Source of the DNA: Acanthosepion lycidas
Taxonomy: Eukaryota; Mollusca; Cephalopoda; Sepiida; Sepiidae
Length of the DNA: 64,000 nt
Direction: 5' to 3'
NCBI GenBank assembly: GCA_963932145.1
Contig: OZ010578.1
Location: 24,776,653-24,840,652, forward strand
Made by a program: the position numbers and the translations under genes
Part shown: positions 10,261 to 21,205 of the stretch, in pieces
Layout: each line of letters starts with the position of its first letter
How positions within the stretch are numbered: the stretch's first letter is position 1
The notes under the pieces: generated by a model
Seen by the model: only the letters and a program-made list of their open reading frames with translations
Told to the model about the DNA's origin: nothing
Database searches by the model: none

Positions 10261-10503
10261 TTGACTACTTTCAGATTTCATAAGCTATTATCTAAGCCTT
10301 TCGTTTTTGAGCAATGTCATTTTCATTATTTAAAAAATAACGCGTCTTCACGTGGCAACACGTATTATGTTATGTCTTTTAATGAAACAGAGTGTGCGAT
10401 GGATAAATTGTCGTCTAAATTACACAACAATGAAAATTATACTGACATCTCAATATATCAGTTATATTTACCAAAATTAGACAAATATATCTTGAAATAC
10501 TAA
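10261..10503 (+). other. Unassigned 80-codon open frame
   Basis: MTTFRFHKLLSKPFVFEQCH.. runs to a stop at 10501-10503. It is non-repetitive with a mixed amino acid composition, and an acceptor-like ACTTTCAG lies at its start, so a terminal exon is possible. No motif is recognised and AT-rich DNA yields such frames by chance. It ends next to the Tc1-like remnant, which begins on the other strand at 10504. Confidence 0.2.
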
Positions 10504-10958
10504 AGAGTACATTTATTCAATAAAATTGCCATTGGCTTCAACTACGGCGTCCAGACGACTTTGGAATCTCTTGTAACTCTTCTGGATGGTCTCCTTGTTT
10601 CAGTTGGCGAATGTTGTTATAATCTTTGCCTTCAGTTAATCTTTGGTGTTACAATAAATTCTGTTGGTCTCTCACACAACTGCACCCCATACATAATAAC
10701 CAAGGGGGTTGCAGTCTGGGGAGATAGCTAGCTAAAAGTAAGTGGTGATGTGGTGGCAGAGATTATCTGACAGCTATTGCTGGGTTCTCTTGCTTGTGTG
10801 GCGCGGTGAAGAGTCTTGTTTCCAGACATAGGATCTTCCAGCAGACACCCTCTTGACCTAGGACAGCACACTCATCAAGACACTTGAAGTAGGCCTCCGT
10901 GTTGAGACCGAGGCCCTGTCGGAAAATAAATGGAATCATAACATTGCCAACTCCAACA
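10504..10958 (-). mobile_element. Tc1/mariner-superfamily transposase remnant (C-terminal part)
   Basis: Minus-strand text across several frames: FIFRQGLGLNTEAYFKCLDE, then CLETRLFTAPHKQENPAIAV (frame-shifted form of the QDSSP.HTSK..Q.WL block), ISPDCNPLGYYVWGAVV (the catalytic SPDLNP-D-Y region), KAKIITTF, and QSRLDAVVEANGNFIE ending at the stop. This is the C-terminal half of an IS630/Tc1-type DDE transposase with internal stops and at least two frameshifts. It is joined directly to a different mariner remnant at about 10958. Confidence 0.8.
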
Positions 10959-10959
10959 T

Positions 10960-11375
10960 TCATTCTTCAAAATAAAGTCCCTCATTCTCGACGATCTTCT
11001 GCCAGCTATCACCCAGCTTCTGAATCTGTCCCAGATACCAGTCCATTGGCTTTGAATGAAATACTGTAAACAAGCTTCCTTCACTTCATTAAAAGTGTTG
11101 AATCGCAAAGGAATTGAGCAGAATAGGCCATAGTCACTTCGAGCAGCATCGAATGGTGGGTGTCAAAGAATTTCAACACCATCCATCTGTCTTGCTGTAA
11201 CAAAGCCCGGCCTCGATTGACCAAAGCATTGCAAGCAAGATTCTCCTTCTTTTGTTTGCAATACAGTTTAGCGTTGATAGTGCGACCGTGTAGAACAATC
11301 TCGAAATGCAATACGCCTTGGAAATTCCATCAGACAGAGATCAAGATTTGTTTTTTTTCTTTCCGCTTGCTAAGT
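10960..11375 (-). mobile_element. Mariner (DD34D-type) transposase remnant (C-terminal half)
   Basis: The minus strand reads FQGVLHFEIVLHGRTINAKL.. and then, in a second frame, HPPF..ARSDYGLF, LRFNTFNEVKEACLQYF, and GQIQKLGDSWQKIVENEGLY, ending EE-stop at 10960-10962. These are the G.IHFE..p.GqTINA.vYc, HPPYSPDLAPSDYHLF and RW.KvI.N.G.YF landmarks of mariner transposases. The N-terminal half and TIRs are absent and the frame is broken at least twice. Confidence 0.8.
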
Positions 11376-11399
11376 GTGTTAGAACGTTCTGGCTAACAT

Positions 11400-11515
11400 A
11401 ACACTTAGACTATTTACATAATTCGGACTGTTGTCCTCATCTTTATTGCCATATTCCGCCGACATTTCCGCCGTTGTACGCTTCGGCCTTCTTCACACGA
11501 TATTAGAATTTCGAA
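11400..11515 (-). repeat. Hairpin/GAAACG dispersed repeat, copy 2
   Basis: The minus strand reads GAAGAAGGCCGAAGCGTACA, then ACGGCGGAAATG, and an AAAGATGAGGACAACAGTCC tail. This is the same family as 1040-1140 and 1340-1550, and it abuts the mariner remnant. Confidence 0.55.
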
Positions 11516-11834
11516 TTGAACCATTTATTTAGTCCACAGAGGTAGATTGTTCTAATTCCACATGCAATGCTTTGGATATCCGCCCACCCCGATAACTCAA
11601 CTATCCAGGGGTTATCGCCAGGGATTTCCTTTATCGCCTGGATTCTGATTGTCATAGTGGTAAGAGGGGCGCGTAAGCCCAGGCAAAACAACGTGGTGGC
11701 TGGAGGACCTGCTAAATTTTCAAATTGGCTTCCATAGAAGCGACTCAGATGTGCTTAATTTCTTTTTGATGCTTTTTACTGGCTGAAAAATTTATTTAAA
11801 TAATACATGTGGAGTTGGAAATGATTTCATTGAC

Positions 11835-12085
11835 GTTGATTTCCATGCAACACAGTGATTCGATGCTGCCTTTTATGTTTCTGCCAGTTGCGTATGCATG
11901 GGTTGCATTGCTTTAAGTGGAAGCATTTGCATAAAACGGAAAAAGGAAACTCAATAAATATCCACAAAAACATAATTTATAAAGAAAAAAAAAACTCTTT
12001 CGCATCAATATTTTACGTTATGATCAAGTATCAATAATATATTGAACTTTTATTTAACTACACGTCTTAAACTGATCGTCAAGAT
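11835..12085 (+). pseudogene. SLC16-like terminal exon relic plus 3' UTR, copy A
   Basis: Frame 11832-11957 encodes DVDFHATQ-stop-FDAAFYVSA..KRKKETQ-stop. It aligns residue for residue with exon 8 of the intact transporter ([25 protein letters not shown]-stop), the last membrane segment and short tail. One in-frame TGA (11856-11858) lies inside and no AG acceptor is kept at the expected position. The following 130 bases match the intact gene's 3' UTR (ATTTATAAAGAAAAA, CACGTCTT), so this is genomic duplication with UTR, not retrocopying. Confidence 0.8.
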
Positions 12086-12089
12086 TTCA

Positions 12090-12860
12090 TTTTGTTTGCT
12101 ATTTGAGCTGCATTTATGTTAAACATTTATTGTTTGACTCAATTCTTTTTGTACGATGGAATTCGCTATTTCATGCCTTCCTTATATGGATCAAATAGAT
12201 TGACATCATTTCGTATAAATTGCCTGATTAGGAGGGATACGACAAAATAATGGCTAAATATGGAACTGACAATATTCCAGTGAATATCTTCAGATTCAAA
12301 TTCTTTTGGCAAATGAATCTTTTATTAATAGCGATCAAAACTAGAGACAATAAGTCAAATTCCTGAAGGCTAAAAGTCATAAAACAAAGGAAGGCAGCAA
12401 ATCATTCTTCAATTGATTGTATTCTGGATTTTGGTTGACAATAAAGTGATAATTATTTCCCATATAATTTTGTTTTAATGGCGATTCAAATCAAAAGCCA
12501 CAATAATCAACGACAGATGAGGCGAAGTGCAAAATAAACACATTTAAAACAAATCGCTATTTGTCTTTGCTTGCGAGTATTTTCCTTCAAAACTGAGATA
12601 TTATTTTGATTAAAATGAAAGCCAAACGCAACACAATATATAAAGGCTAATATATATAAAACTGAGCTATAGTGTAGTATTTAGGGTAGTGTCAAAGAAC
12701 CAACAATATAACCGTTATTCTCGCATAGCAGTCTTCTATGTTAACATAACAGAATATCATCTTTGATGGTGAGTATCTTTGTTTAAATGTCAATATAACG
12801 ACTCTGAATATGGCTCTTGTGAGCTGACAGCTTAAATCGAGAAACAGCTTTAAAAATAGC
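12090..12860. other. No gene; weak Penelope-type hairpin near 12810
   Basis: No coding signal is seen. At 12808-12845 the text GAATATGGCTCTTGTGAGCT..CAGCTTAAATC parallels the Penelope-like terminal-repeat hairpin at 8268-8305 (GGCTTATGTAAGCC GAAAGCTTAG), so a very old terminal-repeat relic is likely. Confidence 0.35.
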
Positions 12861-13058
12861 CAAATGGTGGACAGTTTTTGTCTTTATTTTCACCCCAAAT
12901 TAAAGCAACCATACGAAGTTAAGAACGGCTCATCAAACCTAATAAACATTATCTGTTATATTTAACAATATATGTTTAAATATACACACATGCACACACA
13001 CACATATATTTAAACCAAATATATATGTATATATAAAACAATATATATTTATATATAA

Positions 13059-13061
<3 letters not shown>

Positions 13062-13119
<58 letters not shown>
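13062..13119. repeat. (TA)n microsatellite
   Basis: TA tract preceded by degenerate ATATAAAACA units. Confidence 0.95.
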
Positions 13120-13120
<1 letters not shown>

Positions 13121-13204
13121 CAAATAAATAGACAGACAGAAACTGAAGAGTTTGGATATTGGATGGGTTTAGGTATTATTTAATAATACAATAGATCGGT
13201 AATT

Positions 13205-13420
13205 GTCTTTGATTTAGAGTAAGTTGTGTATACATGGGGTGTCTCGCTTCAAGTGGAGCCATCTACATGGAACGGAAAAAAGAAATTCTACAAATAACCA
13301 CAGAAGAATAATTTATAAAGGAAAAGACACTTTCGCTTCAACATTTAGCTTCATGATGAAGTGTCTTGTCTTGAACATTTATTTAACAACGCGTCTTAAA
13401 GTCAGAATTTGTAAATGAAC
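13205..13420 (+). pseudogene. SLC16-like terminal exon relic plus 3' UTR, copy B (5' truncated)
   Basis: VSCVYMGCLASSGAIYMERK matches the last membrane segment of copy A and of intact exon 8. One base is missing in the lysine-rich tail, which shifts the frame before the expected stop. The bases after it (ATAACCACAGAAGAATA, then ATGATGAAGTGTC) match the intact 3' UTR at 53153-53223 more closely than copy A does. It is a second, separate duplication product. Confidence 0.75.
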
Positions 13421-13764
13421 AAGACCAAGACTATGTGTGGAATCAATATTTAAAGCATGGACGAGTCGTGGATCTATAAATATCTAAGATAAATTACTGA
13501 ACACACCAAAGTGAAACAACTTTTTAGCAGCAGACCTAGCAATTGATCCAATATAATCTTTTCATTTCATGTCAACAAATAATGTAAGCATCAGCCATAC
13601 TAATGGAAGACAGAAAAAGATCTCTCAGATGATTGATAGAGAGAGCAGTTTCGTTTTGGAAGCGTTTAAAATTCTCAAACCATTCATTATCCCTGTTAAC
13701 GACAGGTTGTAAGTCATTTAGACATCAGCTACAAATTTGACGTTATCAAACTGATCTGATTTAC

Positions 13765-13985
13765 TATTAAGGCAGGAGTAAATAGCCCCAGGGGACACTT
13801 TCATTACTGCAAAAAGAAGTAAATAGCTCCAGAGTACAATGATATTACTGCAGAAAGAGGTAAAAAGCCCCAGGGGACACTTTCATTACTGCAGAAAGAG
13901 GTAAATAGCCCCAGAGGACACGGACATTACTGCAGAAAGAGATAAATAGCCCCAGGGGACACTTACATTACTGCAGAAAGAGGTG
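13765..13985. repeat. Minisatellite, about 42-bp unit, 5 copies
   Basis: The unit contains AAATAGCCCCAGGGGACACT and ATTACTGCAGAAAGAGGT. The copies differ at several positions, so the array is not recent. Confidence 0.85.
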
Positions 13986-14489
13986 AAAGCGTGGACGTTC
14001 AGGGTAAGTTTAATTTCGCGATTTGATAAGAAAAACTTAATCAGTTCAAAAAATCACCCAGAACCAAACACTGTCAAATGCCTTCGAGATGTCCAAAACA
14101 TCTGTAAAATAGTAATTTATTTATCTATGTTTGATATGGTGCTAACCCCTTACATATTTCTATGGTCTGTAGCTTTTCTGTTTATTTGTAAAAATGAGGT
14201 TACTATATATATTTGTTTAAATAATACAAGTTTAGAAAAGATATCCAAATGTAATGAACTCATATATTAAAAAGGGCGTATATTTTGCATCCCCATAGAT
14301 TAAAATGTGGAACTCAATTATCCAAACAAAATATTTTGTTTGCAAACTTTAAATTTGGAGCCTTTTTGACATCAGAGCCGAACCTATCTTTTGTAAAATT
14401 CTGTACATAAATTTTCATTTTTTAACAAACCAACTGATTTCATTTTGGTATCTTTTTTAAAAAAATGTGTTAGTAACTTTTTAATAGTC

Positions 14490-14535
14490 ACTGGATCTAA
14501 CCAACGCCTTTATCCACTGTGAAATGTGTCATTGA
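14490..14535 (+). repeat. Short copy of the 1290-1340 repeat
   Basis: GTCACTGGATCTAACCAACG followed by CCTTTATCCACTGTG and TCATTGAGGACAAC matches 1289-1345. Confidence 0.5.
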
Positions 14536-14654
14536 GGACAACTGTGCATGAATTTCTGGATATTATAAACCTAATGTCTTCAGCAAACATTTTTAGCAGT
14601 GCTCATATTGCAAATGTTGTTGTTATCGCTTTTCTTTGGCACTCCTTATTGCTG

Positions 14655-15170
14655 GTTCTCATATTGTATTCATTTCTATGCTTGGTCGGCTCAGGAGATT
14701 TTTGTGGCCTAGAATATGTGCTGATTCCTTAAGTTTACGAATTTTCCAATGGTGTTCCTTGTCTATGATCTCAACCTGATCCCACAGAGGGAGGTGATCT
14801 CCCTTCTCTCTCCATATGTGGTCAGCCACGTGTGATTTTTCCACTTCTGCTCGTGTTACAGCTTTCTGGTGTTCTTGAAGCCTTACATTAAGGGGGCGGC
14901 CTATCTCCCCTTTATATTTCTTTTCGCAGCTTCATAGGATAACGTAAACACAGCCTTTAGTCATGTTCTCCTCTATAGGGAGTCTTACTCGGGAGATATC
15001 TGCGAAGTGTCGTCAAGATTTTGAAGGTTGTCCTGATGTTATAAGGACCGCAGATCCTTTGTATTTTCTCTGATAACCCTTTCACATAAGGCAGGCAGAC
15101 TGTTTTCTGAAAAATGTAAATAAAGTTTAAATAAGTTTTCAAAATCTCTAAGATATTTGGAAGACATTTC
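14655..15170 (-). mobile_element. Second Penelope-like element fragment (endonuclease region)
   Basis: The minus strand reads QKTVCLPYVKGLSEKIQRIC.., TTLRRYLP, VYVIPCSCEKKYKGEIGRPL (GIY-YIG-type pattern), LQEHQKAVTRAEVEKSHVAD and IDKEHHWKIRKLKESAHILG. This is the connector plus GIY-YIG C terminus of a Penelope-like reverse transcriptase, from a clade different from the 7.4 kb copy. It contains stops and at least two frameshifts, and lacks the reverse transcriptase. Confidence 0.8.
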
Positions 15171-15559
15171 AAGAGAAAAGATTCTACACTGCAGAAATTG
15201 GTATGAATACCAAAAAAATTAGATAAAGAAAGCTTGAGTTGCGTAGGTAATTTTTGATTACTGGGTTACTCTTATTTCTGTAAATTTTAACTGTCATAAG
15301 AAGATTTTTTTTAAATTTTTACATACTAAATGGAAAATGGCTAAGACTGATGCATAGTCTGGCTTCGGTGTTGCCCACTGGAAAGTCATGCGACTGTTGA
15401 ACAGAGCAATCTTTGTAAGTGCTATCGAAGAGTTCGGGCTTGTTGCTACCAGTCCGGATGCAGCAACTAGAAAACTGCCAAGCCGGTACTTTTTAAATGA
15501 AAACTCGCAACAACTGATCAGTCAAATCACAAAAATGTTCAGGCATTTAAATCATGGAA

Positions 15560-17647
15560 GAAAGAAACTGGTAAACCACATCCTAAACAGAACTCCACCC
15601 CCTGCAAAGAACCTCCTACCACTAGAACTTCGTTCTACTATCAACGAGCTGACTGGGACTCGTTCGATGATTTCATTCGCGATGTCCCCTGGGATGTTGT
15701 CTTTTCGCTCCCCGTCCAAGAATGTTCTTCTGAGGTCTCATCCTGGGTTAAATCTGGAATCGACGCTTTCATCCCCTCAAGGAAATATAGGGTCATGTCG
15801 CGCTCCTCCCCCTGGTTCTCGGCTGCTTGCTTAGCCGCCATCGCCCATAGGAACCACTTCTTTCACCTATTTCGGAGCGACATGTCTCTTTGCCTCCGCC
15901 CGTAGCGAGTGTAAGCGTGTCCTCAACGATGCTAAGTCACTATTTGCTGATCGGATGAAGGAGCGTATTGCATCTCGCAAATTTAGCTCCAAAGATTATT
16001 GCTGTCTCTGCAAGAGTGTATTGAACAATTGCAAACCATCTATACATCCTTTGTTCAACCAGTTCGAAGTCCTGACCTCCTCTGCCGACAAGGCTGAATG
16101 CTTTGCTCGGAAATTTTCATTCAAATCAACGCTCGACTCTTCCGGTGTACCCATACTCGACTTCCCTCTCAGGACTGAGGCCCTATTGAGTGGGTTACAC
16201 ATAACCCCGTCTTTGGTATTGGGCATTATCTCCAATTTAGACCCCAACAAGGCTAGTGGTGGGGATGGGATACCAGCCATTGTCTTGAAGAAATGCGCGC
16301 CTGAACTGTCGCCCGCCCTCTCTAAACTATGTAACTACTGCCTCAAGGAATCTTGTTTTCCTGACTGCTGGAAGTCCTCTTCGATTGTTCCTGCCTTCAA
16401 GAACTCTGGCGACCCCTCTGACCCTTCTAATTACCGTCCTATCAGTCTCCTACCCATCTTCGGCAAAGTCTTCGAAGCCCTAATAAATACCGAAGTGGTT
16501 AACCACCTTACATCCCATGATCTGCTCTCAGACAAGCAATATGGCTTCCGCTTTGCCCGATCTACAGCTGATGTGTTTACGGCCATCACTGAAACTGTCT
16601 ACCAAGCTCTTCAAAATAACGGGTAAGCTCGTGCCGTGGCCCTAGACATCTCCAAAGTGTTTGATAGGGTTTGGCATGTCGGCCTTCTTCGCAAGCTCCA
16701 GGGTTATGGCATTACTGGTCGATTGTTTGACCTAATACAATCATTCCTGTCACACCGTGAACTGAAGGTCGTTCTCAACGGATTCTTCTCCAGTTCCTAT
16801 CCTACGAACGCAGGTGTTCCTCAAGGCTCCATCCTAGGCCCCACTCTATTCCTTATCTATATAAATGACCTTCCTGACGCCATAAATTCCCAAGTTGGCA
16901 TCTACGCGGATGACATCAGAATTTACTCCTGCCTCAAAAACAAATCTAGTGTCGCTGACAAAACTAACCTGGCCGTGCGTCTCGAAAAGGACCTTCAATC
17001 GGCTGTGAACTGGGGCAGGAATTGGCTGGTCAACTTTAATGCCTCAAAAACAAAACTGCTCTCTATTAATCACCACGGAGATCCTTCCCTGCCCTCCATT
17101 AGAATGTCTGACACTCAACTTCTCGAGAGCACCTGCTCGGTCTCACTTTGTTGACCCGAGATGGAATAAATACATTGAGTTAATTGCTTCGTCCACCGCA
17201 AGGAAAGTTGGCTCCCTGTGCCGCGCCAGGAAATTTTTCTCCCCGGAATCGATCCTTCAGATCTACAAATCAACAATTCGACCTTGTATGGAGTATTGCT
17301 GCCATATATGGTCTAGAGCCCCTTCTGTTTGCCTCGGGGTTCTTGATAAGCTCCAGAGGCGGATATGCAATATAATTAGCCCTGTTCTGGCATCTCGTCT
17401 ACAGTCGCTCTCTCATAAGACTCGCCGTCGCCTCTCTTTGTCTTTTTTACAAATACTTTCATGGTAATTCAAGCGCCCTACGAGGCTGGCATCCCGCTCT
17501 CACCCTTTCACTGTCGTAACTACTAAATGTAGCCGTCTCTTCTACTCTAATAGCTTCATGTATCGCACCTCTCGCCTGTGGAACTGCCTTCCCTATTCCA
17601 GTTTCCATGAGAGCTATAGTCTCCAACTATTCAAATGTAATGTCTAG
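15560..17647 (+). mobile_element. LINE of the Jockey/CR1 group, 5'-truncated, reverse transcriptase nearly whole
   Basis: The linker (WDSFDDFIRDVPWDVVF.., SSPWFSAAC) runs from about 15560 in one frame. The reverse transcriptase lies in 15955-17154: NKASGGDGIP, NYRPISLLPIFGKVFE, ALDISKVFDRVWH, GVPQGSILGPTLFLIYINDL, catalytic YADD at 16903-16914. The C terminus (IYKSTIRPCMEYCCHIW, TSRLWNCLP) ends at 17645-17647. Breaks seen: TAA at 16624-16626 in the reverse transcriptase, a frameshift near 17130, another near 17465 and one near 15905. The endonuclease domain is missing. Relatives at 26487, 27955, 42890 and 48690 show this family is common here. Confidence 0.85.
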
Positions 17648-17649
17648 AG

Positions 17650-18560
17650 ATAAAGCTCTACTGCTCAGTAAACATGAAAGACGTACCTGCCGTGTTTATG
17701 TAGTCGAACCTATTGACTACTATTTAACTGTTTACGGCACAGTAGGCTGAGCGCTTTCTCCACACACTATCTCTAGAAAGGTCACGGAACAGGGATCTAG
17801 GCTCCTTTCAGGCCAAGGAGGAATTGCTAAATCCTCTGAATGTTACTCAGGAGTTGAAATATAATAAATTTAGCATAGTCGTAGGTCCCTTGAATTTCAA
17901 GTACAAGATCAAAATTTAAATTAATTAAGGTTTAAAGTTTCAAATTTTTTTAATCTCAAAACAACAAATAAAGAAAAAATTTAGGAATTCTCCTCTTTAT
18001 AAGAACCTCATTAAATTTTATTTTCCTTAAAACCTTCATGAAAAACTTTAAAGCATACCAAAATTTTCCTTTTTATTACAGAAATAAATTTTATAAATAA
18101 ACTTTTTCTGGGTGAGTGCCAGGGTATCTTTTTAATTTTGCAAGTATCTTTTTTCTTTTCGGAATTTGAGATTCGTATTCCTAATATTAATAAGAAACGT
18201 TCATCTGTGAACGTCTTTTTAATTATTCAGTCGTAATTATTCAGTCGTAATCTTTTGGATTTGCTAAAGTTATTACCACCTGACTCCACTCATCAAAGCT
18301 GATGTACGAACATCAATCGAGATATGAACAATTTTATGATAAAAGCAACACCTTTCAAGGATATCCGATCATAACAAAACAATTTATAATAGGCGGATTT
18401 CTCTCACCGTAGAACTATAAAAAAAAAACGAGTTACATTTCATCTACTACGTAAGTGAAATGCCTGATTTTTATTTGCATTTTCCTTATTTTTATTTCGT
18501 TCTAGAGTTATTTTTTTTTTTTAATTTTATTCTTCATTTTCACTTCATTGTCTTCGTTCA
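17650..18560. other. No recognised gene
   Basis: The first 230 bases downstream of the LINE stop are less AT-rich and may be its 3' untranslated end or another repeat. The rest is AT-rich with nothing identified. Confidence 0.4.
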
Positions 18561-18567
18561 ATATTTA

Positions 18568-18667
18568 TTGGGTTGGTGCAAAAATAATGACGTAGTAATG
18601 TCGTTTTGACGTGTTTTTTAACATCAAAAAACGACATTATTACGTCATTATTTTTGCACCAACCTAA
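18568..18667. mobile_element. Mariner-type MITE (100 bp)
   Basis: Ends TTGGGTTGGTGCA / TGCACCAACCTAA with TA duplications on both sides. The interior GACGT..AACGACATTATTACGTCA matches the 4175 copy, so they are one subfamily. Confidence 0.9.
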
Positions 18668-19383
18668 TAATATTAACAAATATGAAAAAATGTTTCGCTG
18701 TTTTGATAAACAATCCTAAAAAAAAAAAACTTGTATGCCTCATTAAAACATTCGAAACAATATTTTAGAAGTATTTCTCTTGAAAAATAATAATCTAGAT
18801 TCATAAGTACACTACAGTTCAAAAGTTTCAAGCTACCCTCAGAATTAGCCATGGGATGAAGTTGATGAAAGAGTTATTGAAAAAAGGAATGGAATGATTT
18901 ATGAAATTTATACTTTGAGAAACTTCTACAACGAATGCCAAAAATTTCTGCTGCAGTAATCAAAGCAGATATTTTGACGAGAGCAAAATTTAATCTTAAA
19001 ATATTTTTTCTTTTTGTCATAAGATTTTAAATAAAAATTCATTTTTCACTTTTTTAATAATGTATAATACTTTTCTCTTATTTAAAGTATAAAACACATA
19101 ATTTGGGACTAATTTAAAAGTTTACCAGAAATAATATAACTTTTTACTTTTTAAATACAAATTACTGATTATCAGCTATGGAACTTTTTGACTGTGATCG
19201 AATATTGAATATTGAAATTATCTATCTCTATTAACTTCTCAAAGTGAAGCTAAGAAGTTACTTTGAATTAAAAAAATAATATGGTTTAGAAATTTATTTT
19301 GTTTCGAAGTGATTTGTTATCAAAATTTTTATTAAAAAATATAATAATTTACATTTAAATATTTGGGGAAAGTTTTAACAGAT

Positions 19384-19480
19384 GATAGAAACCGTGACAC
19401 TTAAATCCGAACGCATTAGCATAACGAAAGATGTCTTCCAAAAGCTAAGCAAAGTACTAAGAAACACAAAGAAAAAATGT
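19384..19480 (+). mobile_element. RTE-type LINE fragment
   Basis: Across a broken frame the text gives EIRTRISITKDVFQKLSKVL, parallel to [20 protein letters not shown] at 29670-29740. Only about 95 bases are kept. Confidence 0.5.
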
Positions 19481-19777
19481 GGAAATTCTTAACTTTTTTT
19501 TTGCGTCCAAAGATAATTAATTAGTCCAATTTTCGCAAAATAAAAAAAAAAAATAAAAAATCGCATGGATCACAGTAAAATACGTCTACCTTGTTTTGGA
19601 AATTCTTCGACTAACATTCACCTTTTATTTTATTTTCATCTCTTCCATTCATTCTTTTACTGTTTAAGATATTCCTAATAGCAACCAATCAGGTAAAAAT
19701 CTTTTTTCCATAAATACTCTTTTCTAAAATGAATCATCTTAACGTGCTCCTCTCTCTCTCTCTCTCACCCTCTCACT

Positions 19778-19780
<3 letters not shown>

Positions 19781-19818
<38 letters not shown>
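19781..19818. repeat. (TA)n microsatellite
   Basis: TA tract at the left border of a 210-bp unit. A (CT)n tract lies just before it at 19747-19767. Confidence 0.95.
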
Positions 19819-19820
<2 letters not shown>

Positions 19821-20028
19821 AAGGAAATTACTGGAAAGTAATTGAAACTCACCTGAAGCGAGCAGAATGTGTAATGCTCCTCATGCCAATGACACTTCCA
19901 CCGAGCTTCACTACGGCATATGACTTCACTGAATTTTGATGTGTTCCTCTCGAATTTTAAACTGGGGTCATCAGGAGAGAATGTACACCGTTTCGGGGCC
20001 TTCCTCTCAACGGTTTCAGTTGCACAAA

Positions 20029-20030
<2 letters not shown>
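19819..20030. repeat. About 210-bp unit bounded on both sides by (TA)n
   Basis: A non-AT-rich block with sharp (TA)n borders on each side. The minus strand contains GAGAGGAAGGCCCCGAAACG and CTCTCCTGATGACCCC, both reminiscent of the GAAAC/CTGATGA text in Penelope-like terminal repeats. On the minus strand an open frame CTFSPDDPSLKFERN.. runs to a donor-like CAGGTGAGT, so an exon cannot be excluded. I favour a dispersed repeat. Confidence 0.4.

Positions 20031-20089
<59 letters not shown>
20031..20089. repeat. (TA)n microsatellite
   Basis: TA tract at the right border of the 210-bp unit. Confidence 0.95.
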
Positions 20090-20092
<3 letters not shown>

Positions 20093-20692
20093 TCCCATTT
20101 ACAATAATAACAATCCCGGTTAGAAATTCAAGTACATTAATGTTTATTCTTACAAAAATAAGTTTTCTTTTTATTGTTTGTATTGAAACCCTCACGTTTA
20201 GTCCATATACGAGAGTAAGTAACATAATAAATTAAAATATAATGGTAATAATATTGTCTGTAATTGTAAAAATTAACCAACGAGCATTCTTGAAAAAATT
20301 CTTATTCAGTAATAAGATAAACAAAAAAAACGGAAAAAAAAACAATGCTAATAGAGAATAAAAATGTATATAGGAATAATAGAAAATCTCTAAAAGAAAG
20401 GTAGAATAATGATAAAATTTCAATCGAGAGAAAAAAAGATATCCTGACAATACTACACTTCCAAAATATATATGGGAATAGAAAGAAAATACATCTATAC
20501 GTATTGTAAATGGGAACTAATAAAAATGGAATCTCCTTGCGATAGTAATAGCAAGAACTGTCGACTGTGCTGAAGATAAAACTTTACAGAAATCAAAATA
20601 AATTAATAAATAAAAATGATTTTGGCAATAAACTCGTTACTTTTCTGAAAACACTGAGAACAAAATACATTATACATTTCCCGTCTTGTTAA

Positions 20693-20741
<49 letters not shown>
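20693..20741. repeat. (TA)n microsatellite
   Basis: TA tract with one ACA interruption near its start. Confidence 0.95.
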
Positions 20742-20743
<2 letters not shown>

Positions 20744-20779
20744 CACTACAAACATTATTTTTTAGTTGCTATCTCTGTA

Positions 20780-21205
20780 TTTTCTTAAAAACAACCAGCC
20801 TAGATCGAGAAATCTTCCTAAAGAAAAATATATCTCACGTCAGGAATTGAACTTGTATCTCATTTTCTATCAGGAAAACCCCAACTTCTCCCGCCAAATT
20901 GTACCGCTACCTGTTTGGACGAAGTAAGGCCATCTTAATAGCGCTACGTTTGAATTATCTATTTAAGGAAGATACGTTTTTCACTGGGACTTTCTGCGAA
21001 TCTTGATCTAATAGCTTCAGTTTCGTAGTCGAAACGTAAACTACAGTAATTTAAACCTTGCTGTATGAAGATAACCTCACGTCACACTTCGGCTATAGGA
21101 GTGGTTTCCCTGATGGAAAGTTGGGAGTAGAGGTTCGATCCTTGTCAGGAGGTACAATTCTCATTTAGCAGGATTTCTCGATCTAGGCCGGTTGTTATTA
21201 ATTTT
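20780..21205. repeat. Inverted pair of tRNA-like (SINE-type) sequences
   Basis: The outer arms AACAACCAGCCTAGATCGAG (20781) and CTCGATCTAGGCCGGTTGTT (21179) are inverted. Inside each arm lies text with a Pol III B-box shape: GAGGTTCGATCC near 21128 (+) and AAGTTCAATTCC near 20845 (-), each preceded by GGTTTYCCTGAT. This resembles two tRNA-derived heads facing each other. A related single copy is at 31625-31700. Confidence 0.45.

Noticed and set aside
13765-13985. CRISPR-like array
   Set aside because: The copies are contiguous diverged 42-bp tandem units with no unique spacers, in animal DNA.
14526-14732. 68-codon + strand frame
   Set aside because: It is antisense to the Penelope-like fragment at 14655-15170 for most of its length.
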